Under the pieces are notes generated by a model. The model was not told where the DNA came from and ran no database searches. It saw only the letters and a list, made by a program, of their open reading frames with translations. From the NCBI GenBank assembly GCA_910592005.1, contig CAJVPP010000480.1:1-31362 (forward strand): a DNA stretch of 31,362 nt, given 5' to 3'. A program made the translations under genes and the position numbers. This document shows positions 21,231-29,816 of the stretch, piece after piece (the stretch's first letter is position 1; every line of letters starts with the position of its first letter). The stretch is from Funneliformis mosseae (taxonomy: Eukaryota > Glomeromycota > Glomeromycetes > Glomerales > Glomeraceae).

Positions 21231-21387
21231 TGGGGACTTTGCAATAGAAAGGGAGGAAACTCCAAAAAAATTAAAATTTTAGTTTATAAGCCAAAAATGT
21301 TCTAAATACTATAATTTGTTCAGATTTATTATTAACTCATTTTTTATTTTTTTTTGAGTTTCCTCCCTTTTTATTGCAAAGGCCTCA
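21231..21387. mobile_element. 157-bp MITE-like element with 32-bp GC-richer terminal inverted repeats
   Basis: The left arm (21231-21262) contains CTTTGCAATAGAAAGGGAGG followed by AAACTC. The right arm (21356-21387) is its inverted copy with 29 of 32 bases matching. The arms are the most GC-rich sequence for kilobases around, so the element looks younger than its surroundings. The interior is AT-rich and non-coding. No target duplication could be fixed. Confidence 0.7.
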
Positions 21388-21480
21388 TTTTATCTTGTAT
21401 TTTTAATTAATGAAATGTATCTGAAATAGAACTTTGTAAATCTTGATATTTAACTTATTATGAGAGGTTGATAGCCTAAA

Positions 21481-21642
21481 AGTAGATATATTTTCTTTAC
21501 TAGTTAAACTACTAATCAATCTACTTCTTCTTTACAAAAAGGTATATTAGAAGATTTGAGAAGTAGAAATATTTTTTTTATTAATTAATCTAGTAATTGA
21601 TCTATTTTTTCTACAAAAAGATGTATTATAAGATTAACTTAA
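21481..21642. repeat. Two diverged copies of an 81-bp tandem repeat
   Basis: Copies begin at 21481 and 21562 with AGTAGA and share CTACAAAAAG-type and TATTAGAAGAT-type words in order. Divergence is mostly transitions, with A/T changes as well. Confidence 0.55.
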
Positions 21643-21921
21643 TAATAAATTATCATTATTACATATTTTAAAAAATTAATTTTTTTCAGTTTATTTTTTT
21701 TTATAATTGAAAAATTAAGAAGAAAATAAAAATTTAAAATAAAATTATTTATAAAGATGATTTTAATTGAATTTTATATTTTTTAAAAAAAAGTGTAATA
21801 GTTTTGCAAATATTTATATTATTTAAACTATTTTTTTTTTTTGAATAAGTATAAACAAATTTTCTTTTTAAAACAATTTTAAATTAAATTTAATACTTAT
21901 AATTATTTTTATTAAGTTTGC

Positions 21922-22090
21922 TTTAATTTAATGTATTTATAATTGTTTTTAAATCTTGTATTAACTTAATGCATAATAAAAGTATTATTTTTGATTTACT
22001 TATTTTAATTTAATATATCAATAAATTATTTCTAAATCTTATAATAATTTAATATATGATAAAGGTATTATTTCTAATTTACTTTAAGTT
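21922..22090. repeat. Two diverged copies of an 83-bp tandem repeat
   Basis: Copies begin at about 21923 and 22006 with TTAATTTAAT and share AAATCTT and AGTATTATTT/GGTATTATTT in the same order. Confidence 0.5.
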
Positions 22091-22652
22091 AATTTTGATT
22101 TAGTGTATAGTCTCTAACGAAAAGAATAGCAGAAAGTTTTTTTTGAATAATAAAGAATTTAATAAATAACTTTTAAAATTTTTTTATTCTCAAATGCTTT
22201 TAATTAAGAAATTATATATTCAAATAATTAAAATATAAAAGGTATTCTTCTTTTCTATCAATCTGGATTTAAATACAAATTAAAATACTAAACAATTAGG
22301 AAGTTAGCCTTTCTTCATATTAATTTAACTTTATGCTTTCTATTTCCTACCTTTTTAATTAAAATATATTGTTTCTATTGTAAAATTTTTAGCTAAATAT
22401 TATTTTATTAATGGATAAAACTTATTAATATAGTAAAATTTTTGTAATTTTAATTTAATGATCAAACACTCAAATTTAATCTTATTTTACAATCACAAAA
22501 ATTTTATTTATATTAAAATATGCATTGCAGACTTTAAATAAATACATATAGCATTCAAACTAGTAATACAAGAAAACATTATGTAATTATTTATATAAAT
22601 CCTTTTAAAAAAGAATTAATTATATGTAAAAGTTTACACTGTCATTTTTTTC

Positions 22653-22760
22653 ACATTGATAAATTATTTTTGATTACTTTAAGTTTTTTAATATATAATT
22701 AAAGTATAAATTACATTGATAAATTATTTTCAATTTATTTTAAGTATTATATTAATTTAA
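22653..22760. repeat. Two copies of a 60-bp repeat
   Basis: ACATTGATAAATTATTTT begins at 22653 and again at 22713, followed by similar TTTAAGT endings. Confidence 0.55.
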
Positions 22761-22830
22761 TGTATTATATGATATAACTATTTAAATTTATTATCAGTAT
22801 ATAATATATATAAAAATTTATATAAATAAA

Positions 22831-23650
22831 CTTGATTTTTTCACTTTTTAAAAAAATAATTTCAACTCAAATATTATTCTTTTTAAAATCAAATTTTATT
22901 TCTACTATTAAATTTTATTCTTTTTACAATTTTCTTTTTATATAAATATCATCAAAATGTTAATAAAAAAATTATCACAAGAATAAAAAAAATGTAAGTT
23001 AAATTTTATCAATCAATCAACCAATTTTTCAAATAATAAACTGATTTTTTTTACTTTTTATATTAAAATCTCAATCACTATTAAAATTAAAAATATGTTA
23101 ATAACTATCAAAATTAGCTGATGAAAGAAAAGAATATAAGTTGAATTTTATTAATCAATTAATTAACCAGTTTAGTTTTTAAAAAATAAACTGATTTTTT
23201 ATTTTTTATAGAATCTCATTATCATCAAAATCAAAAGCATGTTTACAATTATCAAAATCAGCTAATAAAGAAGAAAAATATAAATTAAATTTTATTAATC
23301 AATCAGTTTAGTTTTCAAATACTAAACTGATTTTTTACTTTTTATAATAGAATCTTAGTCACCATTAAAACTAAAAACATATTCATAACTATTAAAATCA
23401 AATGATAAAGAAGAAGAATATAAGTTAAATTTTATCAAATAATCAGTTCAGTTTTTCAAATAATAAACTGATTTTTTTACTTTTTACAATAGAAATACAA
23501 TTATTATCAATATCACTAAAATGCCTCTAAAAATTAAAATTAGCCAAAGAAAAACTAAAATATAAATTGAATTTTATTAATTAACCAATTAATTTTTTAA
23601 ATAATAAACTGATTTTTTACTTTTTTATAATAGAAAAAGATAAAACAAAT
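22831..23650. repeat. Satellite array of about 141-bp units carrying a hairpin
   Basis: The anchor AAACTGATTTTTT...ACTTTTTA recurs near 22831 (weak), 23041, 23191, 23327, 23468 and 23609, giving spacings of 150, 136, 141 and 141 after the first. Each unit ends in an inverted repeat. In the copy at 23301-23332 the arms AATCAGTTTAGT and ACTAAACTGATT are perfectly complementary around an 8-nt loop. The unit also holds AAGTTAAATTTTATC and ATTAAAATTAAAAACAT-like words. Non-coding. Confidence 0.8.
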
Positions 23651-24650
23651 TCACATAATATCATTTGAGAATGAGCTGATTTTTTAGAGTATATATTAGT
23701 TATAATATATTATTTTTATATTGATACTAAATAACTTTTCAAATTATAAAAGTAGATTTTAGAAGAAATGCAAAACAATATAAGAAAATTTGGCTTCCAT
23801 TAAAATTTTGATGACAATTAACAGCAAATACTTTAGCTATAATTGAATTTAAGATTCTTGATGATTCAAATAATTTAAAATCAAATATATTATTTTAATT
23901 TATTTTTATTCATAATTTTATATTAACAATATATTTTTTTTATTAAAAGTTGAAAGAAAAACTTGCTGAATTTATCAAAAGAATTAAGAAATTGAAGCAA
24001 CAAAATTCTGATCTTTTAAAATAAAACTGATTTCTTAAATCAATGAGAAATTTAGTAAGAAAACTAAAGATCTACAAGTGAGATAAAAATTCATATACTA
24101 ATATTTTATATTTACAATAATTAATTTTCTTTTACTCTAAATACTCAGTAATTGCTAATATTATTTGCTAAAAATCAGCGAAATATATGAAGAAAATTGT
24201 CTAAAATCATTATTGCTATATTCAGCATAACTATTCTTAGCAATTAGCTGAAGTTTATTATTTTCTTTATTTAATTTAATATATTTCAAATTTATTTAAT
24301 ATATTTCACTAATATTCTTTTTTAGCTAAATATTTACTTAAAAAAGTATTTAATTTTAATGCTACATTATCATTATCTTAAATGCAAATAAAAATAAAAT
24401 ACAATAATAATATGTAGTATTATGACTGATCACATTCATTTAATGCTTTAAAATGATCAAATAAAATACAACTTAATTTGATTTATGATACTAAAATTAA
24501 AGTGAATGTTATAACTGCTTAAAAATATGTAACTAAAAACAAAGAATATACTGAAGTCAAAGAGGATTTTATTCATTGTTAAAGAAATTAAAGACAATCT
24601 TATAATAGATAATGATAATTGATAAATTTTAAACAATTTAGATGTAAAGT

Positions 24651-24870
24651 ATTAATTTTATTATATTTACATTTTTTTTGATCAATTCAAAGTAAGAACA
24701 GATTAATTTAATTATTTATCTTTATATTTTTTAGACGATTTTAAAGGGATAAAGAATCAATTTTATTATATTTACATTTTTTTAAGCAATTTAAAATAGA
24801 AACAGTTGATTTTATTATTTATCTTTATATTTTTTTTGATAATTTTTTTAGGTGATTTCAAAATAAATAG
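24651..24870. repeat. Two copies of a 105-bp tandem repeat
   Basis: TTTTATTATATTTAC starts at 24656 and 24761. ACAG then TTATTTATCTTTATATTTTTT recurs at 24697 and 24801. A weaker third copy continues towards 24960 (GATGATTTTAGG, GAAAGGAAAC). Confidence 0.6.
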
Positions 24871-25120
24871 ATTATATTCTTATCATATTTTATTTATTTA
24901 TCAATATTTAGGATGATTTTAGGAGATTTTAGAAAGGAAACAAATCATATTTTTATTATTTTATTATTCTATTTTTTTAATAAAAATTAATCAGTAGATT
25001 TTAGTAATATTTTGTTATATTTTTGCAAATTTATATTAGAATTTATTCTTAATAAAATTTTAATATTTGATAAATTTAATAAATAAAATATACTAATTTT
25101 ATATACTTATTTATACTAAA

Positions 25121-25277
25121 TTACTTATCTAATTAGAGTCAATTAACATCAATTGACGTCTAAATTATTATCAAATTAATACTGAATTGAGGTTAATTTT
25201 AGATTGATTTATGATTGAATTGCTTGTCTGATTGAAGTTGATTGGCATCAATCAGCATCTGAATTGTTACTAAATTA
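25121..25277. repeat. Two 58-bp copies, 99 bp apart, differing only by transitions
   Basis: The copies at 25121-25178 and 25220-25277 align without gaps. I count 17 mismatches in 58 positions and all 17 are A/G or C/T. The right copy is the more GC-rich. Confidence 0.8.
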
Positions 25278-25479
25278 TAGGTGCGCTACCAACGTTGGGT
25301 AAGTTACTGAGATTCGCCATATTTCAGATTCTGAGAGAAAATGAATATTTCTTTTATAAAAAAAACGAACGTATTTTTATCCCTTATATGTATGAATTTT
25401 ATGTCACATGTAATGACATAATGCCGATCAAATCACGTGGGTGACGACGTTTATTGATATGTAATAACGATAAAATAAT

Positions 25480-25811
25480 TTATAATTTCAAATTATCTAA
25501 ATGTTCCATGCAAAATAAACAATTACAAAGATACTGTCTTGTCCCTAGATCCAGCAAACAATGTATCCAGGAATAATCCCAAATTATACGAGCATCTGCT
25601 TTATTTTTCATGACAAATTTATAAGGTGTTGTACCCTAAGTATATAGGTTTGGGTTATTTTGTTGAAGAGATGCATTGGAAGAATTTTCATAAACATACC
25701 TTCACATCTTTCGAATATCAACCACATTCTATCTTTAGAAATGGTCAGTAGGTCACCATTAATGTATGTGATTGTAATGTATTTGGTAATTCTTTTCAAG
25801 TTGATGTACAT
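25480..25811 (-). pseudogene. Unrecognised two-exon remnant
   Basis: On the minus strand an open frame from ATG 25811 (INGDLLTISKDRMW, IFERCE) reaches a GTATGT donor after 25700. A plausible acceptor TATACTTAG precedes a second coding-like frame, 25635-25480, with PYKFVMKNKADARIIWDYSW and a Cys-rich end (QYLCNCLFCMEH), then a stop. The phases do not agree: the first exon ends in phase 1 and the second needs phase 0. So either a 1-nt change has broken the gene or an exon is missing. I do not recognise the family. Confidence 0.4.
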
Positions 25812-25829
25812 ATAATCTAATCACTGCAC

Positions 25830-26488
25830 GTTGCCTTAATTAATATTGGAAAAAGAAATTAATAAATAGATAGATATAATAATATCCCTCTCTAACTTTA
25901 AGAAATCTAGTTCAAGTGATACCAAACCTTACAGACACTTATCACCGACACTAATGAGTTCAATCCATGTCCATACCAACAAATAAAAAAAAGTGAAGAT
26001 TTTTAAATAAAACAATCCCTTGCAATACATCTATACAATTTTCCTACAATTTAGCAATTTCAGGCCAAGAGTATGTTGTAATAAGTGTTCTTCAAAGGGT
26101 AAAGTTTGTACCAAACTATTGGACGTGGAACTCGAATGAACATAAGATTGTCTACTTAAAAATTCTCGGTCTTTTCAAAATTTTCTATATCCGTTTGAAA
26201 TACCGTTTTATTTTTATAAAAATATTTTAAATGAAGGAAGACTGCGCCTTTCTGAAAAATCTATTTTATATTAGTTTACTTTAGGTTACTTTTAATAATT
26301 TTACCTAAAATTTAAAAATTTAAACATAATTTTTACCAGAATTATGAACACATATTATCGCACATATTTTGAGATTTACCATCACATATTTCTGGACACC
26401 CTATATTTTACAATAAGTGGTAACCCTATATTTACAATAAATTGAGATTATCAAAAAAAAAAAAAAAAAAAAAAAATTCAGTTAAAAA
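25830..26488. other. Upstream region of the helicase gene
   Basis: No coding frame. A 25-bp imperfect direct repeat (ACCCTATATTT...ACAATAA twice) lies at about 26398-26446. An A-run at about 26454-26475 ends 13 nt before the helicase ATG. The promoter is presumably here. Confidence 0.5.
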
Positions 26489-28279
26489 ATGCTTTTCTTA
26501 TCAAATTGCCAATTATATACAAACTTTCAATTAAAATCTAATCTATTTATCAGCTCACTATGTTCGAAACGTACATTTAATACATCTGGTACATTATTAT
26601 TAAATTCAAAAAGAGCAGTATTTCGTAAACGAAATTCAGTAGGCCAAAAAACGCGGCAACCACCCACAAAACAAACCTTACCAAGATATCATGGAAGCAA
26701 TACACCGAGCGGCAGTTTTAGCGTAGATAAATTCAAAATTAATAATAATTTAAAATCGCTAAATTCGACAAGGCAACAAAAACGTCAAATTCCGACAAAT
26801 AAATATATTAAACCTTCAATTCCAGTGTCAAAAAAAACGCGTGGCCATATTCCAGCAAAATTTAAATTATTACCAATTGAAAGTGATGTGAAATTAACCG
26901 AAAACAAACACCAGAACGCTTCAGAAAACACCACAAATGATTTGTCAAACAAACAAAAATCTTCGCGACAAGAAAATTTAGAGTTATTAAATCTAAAAGG
27001 AAAATCTACTAAATTGGACTCTCTTCATCTTGAGCATTTAACATTCGAATCGATGAATTTAAGACAAGAAGTCTTAGAAGCAATTAGTCAAGGACCATTA
27101 AAAGAAGTTGACCCTTTACGACCGACAGAAATTCAAGCTTTAACTATACCAGAAATTTTAAATTCTGAGAGGCAGCATATTTTATGTGCAGCTGAAACCG
27201 GTAGCGGTAAAACTTTAGCTTATCTGTTGCCTATCATTAATAAAATTAAAGATCAAGAAATAAAAGCACGACCATTTCCTTCAATGATTGATGGAAACGA
27301 GGACAAAAAGTTAGAACAAACACTATTAAAATCATCCATAAGACAATTAAATCGACCTAGGGCCATCGTTCTTTTGCCATCAAGAGAATTAGTTGAGCAA
27401 GTTCTTTCAGTTTCCAAACATTTGTCTCATTTTGCGAAATTTCGATCTATAGCAATCACCTCTCACAAAAATCGTCGATTTGTACGTAAAACACTTTTAA
27501 TGCCAACGGATTTAGTTGTAGCAACTCCAGCAGGGTTAATAGAATACATTGAAGGGAAGAATATTTCATTGTCAGAAACTCGTTATTTGGTTATCGATGA
27601 AGCCGATACGATGTTTAATAAAGGATTTGATGAAGATGTCAGCTCAATTATTGAACAAGTTAAACGTTCAAACTTAACACAAGATAATCGTCCATATCAA
27701 GTTATAGTGGTAACAGCGACTTTACCGAAAACTGTTAATGAAATGTTAAGTAAAGAGTTACCGTTTATGAAACGTATAACTTCACATTCTTTACATAAAT
27801 CTTTACCAAATCTTTCACATAATTTTATTGATTTAAAACAATTTAATTATAATAAACTTGAAGCTATCTTACAAATCTTGAAAACCTATTCTACATCTGC
27901 ATCAACTATGATCTTTTGCAACAGAAAACTAACGGCCGAGCGATTAGAAGCGTTCCTTCACTCAAAAAGCTTACCAGTGATAGGATTATATGGAGACATA
28001 GACGATAGAACAACTAAATTAGAATCATTCCGAAATCAAGAGCCTCACGCTAAAATTCTTGTATGTACGGATCTTGCTTCCAGAGGTTTTGATACTACTT
28101 TTGTAGATCATGTGATACTTTTTGATTTCCCCACCACTGTCGTGGATTTTCTCCATAGAGTTGGTAGGACTGCTAGAGCCGGAAAACGTGGTAAAGCAAC
28201 GTATTTTATTTCAAAGAAAAATCGAGAATTGGCTGAAAGGATTAAAAGAAATATAAGAGATAGAAGGGTTTTATCGTAA
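26489..28279 (+). CDS. MRH4: Mitochondrial DEAD-box RNA helicase, Mrh4-like
   Basis: A single exon of 596 aa. Residues 1 to about 55 are rich in Ser, Arg and Lys and nearly free of acidic residues, as in a mitochondrial presequence; 56-180 is a basic, low-complexity linker. The helicase core then shows a Q-motif-like PTEIQALTIPEIL (212-224), motif I AAETGSGKT (234-242), Ia PSRELVEQ (297-304), Ib ATPAGL (345-350), II DEAD (370-373), III TAT (409-411), IV MIFCNR (474-479), V CTDLASRGFD (526-535) and VI HRVGRTARAG (556-565). All ATPase and RNA-binding motifs are intact. The presequence, length (yeast Mrh4 is about 561 aa) and TAT in place of SAT fit Mrh4, which helps assemble the large mitochondrial ribosomal subunit. 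Assignment to Mrh4 rather than another mitochondrial DEAD-box protein is a judgement from these traits. Confidence 0.92.
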   Translation: MLFLSNCQLYTNFQLKSNLFISSLCSKRTFNTSGTLLLNSKRAVFRKRNSVGQKTRQPPTKQTLPRYHGSNTPSGSFSVDKFKINNNLKSLNSTRQQKRQIPTNKYIKPSIPVSKKTRGHIPAKFKLLPIESDVKLTENKHQNASENTTNDLSNKQKSSRQENLELLNLKGKSTKLDSLHLEHLTFESMNLRQEVLEAISQGPLKEVDPLRPTEIQALTIPEILNSERQHILCAAETGSGKTLAYLLPIINKIKDQEIKARPFPSMIDGNEDKKLEQTLLKSSIRQLNRPRAIVLLPSRELVEQVLSVSKHLSHFAKFRSIAITSHKNRRFVRKTLLMPTDLVVATPAGLIEYIEGKNISLSETRYLVIDEADTMFNKGFDEDVSSIIEQVKRSNLTQDNRPYQVIVVTATLPKTVNEMLSKELPFMKRITSHSLHKSLPNLSHNFIDLKQFNYNKLEAILQILKTYSTSASTMIFCNRKLTAERLEAFLHSKSLPVIGLYGDIDDRTTKLESFRNQEPHAKILVCTDLASRGFDTTFVDHVILFDFPTTVVDFLHRVGRTARAGKRGKATYFISKKNRELAERIKRNIRDRRVLS

Positions 28280-28763
28280 CTTTTTGGTGTAACAAATCAC
28301 GTGGTATGACATTCACTCGACATTCCCAAATAAATTATATCAGGCATTTGAAATGGTATCTATTAAAATTATTTTTAAACATAAACCTATAATAATGATG
28401 AATAATGATAGTTTTACCTTCTTTATTTGCTATTTATATTAAATATTATATCAGATCTTTACTTGGTTATTAATTTCAAGTCTTTATTAAACCATTAATT
28501 AGCTACATCTTTTTAGATATTTTTCTTTATTAGTATCAAGTAAATTTTTATGATTTTGTTTGCTTTAAAATTTGTATTGTAAAATATTGGTGTATTTTTA
28601 TTTAAAAGGTTAGGTTAAAATATAAATTAATAATTATTTGCATCTGAACGGGTTTGTCGATCATATGAAATTTAACGAAAAATGGTTTTTCCGATATTTT
28701 ATAAAATTAATAAAAAGAAATCATACAAAATTCTTTTATTTTATTTTTTTTTCTTTTTCGATG
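28280..28763. other. Intergenic between convergent genes
   Basis: AT-rich. There is a CACGTG at 28298-28303, just past the helicase stop. It contains the 3' ends of the helicase and of the minus-strand orphan exon. No gene seen. Confidence 0.55.
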
Positions 28764-28899
28764 TTAGAATGGATTGGTGGTCGCGCTTTTTAACCATATT
28801 TCAAGTTGTTCCTCAGTTAACCCTTGTATATCGCCACTACACATTACGGAGCGTTCTGGCTTTCCACAACAATCATACTTCTTATATGTGGCGGTGAAA
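28764..28899 (-). CDS. Terminal exon of a small Cys-containing protein of unknown family (partial)
   Basis: On the minus strand a 44-codon frame (FTATYKKYDCCGKPERSVMC, then GDIQGLTEEQLEIWLK, ending NPF and stop at 28766-28764) is preceded by a canonical 3' splice site: branch point TACTAAC (28922-28916), pyrimidines, then TTTTTAG. The codons look real, being non-repetitive with Cys, Trp and Gly in an AT-rich setting. The exon needs two preceding bases of a codon (phase 2). A candidate first exon, ATG at 29264 to a GTATTT donor after 29249, is in phase 1 and does not fit directly, so a middle exon is missing or the gene is broken. The family is unknown. Confidence 0.5.
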
Positions 28900-28918
28900 C
28901 TAAAAAGAAAATGAAGTT

Positions 28919-29240
28919 AGTACTTCCACAATTGGAAGAGTACTAAGTATGAACGAACTCTTCGACTTTCTAAACTGTCTAATGATCCTCTCAGGAAGGC
29001 GAAAAGGGAGATTCACTCCAACACAAGGAGGGTATACTTCACTTCCCCAGTACGTAGGAAGGGTAGATGCAACCCGAAACGGAAGGTATGCGCATCCCGC
29101 GAACGAGATGGTAATGTGGTAACACTTCAAGCCTTCCTGCAAAGAAGAAGCGGTAACATTCCACGAAGGGAAAGGTAACATCCCATGAAGGGAAGGTAAT
29201 AAAGTTCTACGAAAAGAAATTACTAGATTCAAAAAAGTTT
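28919..29240. repeat. GC-richer insertion-like block with hairpin and 22-bp repeats
   Basis: It sits in the intron or upstream flank of the orphan exon and stands out by composition. It starts with an imperfect hairpin at 28919-28944 (AGTACTTCC...GGAAGAGTACT). Near its end, about 29151-29215, are two to three copies of a 22-bp unit GGTAACATTCCACGAAGGG. It has a long open frame on the minus strand, which I judge accidental. It could be a SINE or other short repeat; I cannot name it. Confidence 0.45.
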
Positions 29241-29264
29241 GAAAATACCTTGTAAGTCAGACAT

Positions 29265-29816
29265 TTCGTCGTTTGGAGAAAAGTTTTATTTTTTTCACAG
29301 ATTAGAGTGTCCAGGATTTGTTGATCGCGATTTATATACATCCGTAACATATCACGCGATTTAGGTCATCACGCCAACAGTTACGTAATATCAACGTTTG
29401 ACCGCATTCACGCGATTTTATGTAGTCATGTGATATTATTTCGTGATGTAACTGCGCCATATCGATCATATATAATAATACCTCATACATATGATTGTTA
29501 TACAAATTTCCTTTTATATAATTTACGTTACACGTGCCTTGTAAAGGAAATTTGGTCAATTTCGATTTTTTGCGAACTCTATCACTAAAGATGGAAATGA
29601 TCGTCGTATTACGTGATTGTATAAATTATAAATTTATAATTCCGTCTAAAATTAAAATTTTACACCTTTATAACAATCAAACCTTTATATAATCATCATA
29701 AAATGGCATAGTATATATTATCAAAAAATGATCTTTCTGATATTTGTTTCACATATTAAAAACGTTTGCTTTATTATAATTTTTTTTAATAAATTTATTT
29801 ATGTATATATTTTAGA
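29265..29816. other. Intergenic with many ATCACG/CACGTG-like words
   Basis: No credible gene. 29345-29460 repeats TCACGCGAT, CATCACG, TCATGTGAT and CGTGATGT, and a CACGTG lies at 29531-29536. The rest is AT-rich. It ends at the poly-A tail of the LINE. Confidence 0.45.

Larger units (their letters stand above)
15641..25280. other. About 9.6-kb extremely AT-rich, gene-free block
   Basis: No frame longer than about 65 codons, and those present (for example 16011-16205 and 19717-19899) have the F/I/N/K/Y composition of random AT-rich DNA. G or C runs are almost absent except in the small element at 21231-21387. Much of the block from about 21480 rightwards resolves into diverged tandem repeats of about 60, 81, 83, 99, 105 and 141 bp. 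No transposase, reverse transcriptase or viral protein is readable in any frame. It could be a centromere-like or heterochromatic satellite region, or old transposons decayed by C-to-T change. Confidence 0.7.

Noticed and set aside
15641..25280. AT-rich block as a mitochondrial DNA insertion or viral integration
   Set aside because: No mitochondrial gene, rRNA, tRNA or viral protein can be read in any frame, and the sequence is dominated by tandem repeats.
28682..28897. Plus-strand frame opposite the orphan exon
   Set aside because: Begins with poly-T-coded Phe runs and overlaps a better-supported minus-strand exon with real splice signals.
28900..29232. 110-codon minus-strand frame in the GC-richer block
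   Set aside because: Contains the 22-bp repeats, no recognisable domain, and lies upstream of a proper acceptor, so it is more likely intron or repeat.
29332..29559. 75-codon minus-strand frame between the orphan exon and the LINE
   Set aside because: Built from repeated TCACGCGAT/CATCACG words; looks like regulatory or repeat DNA rather than protein.
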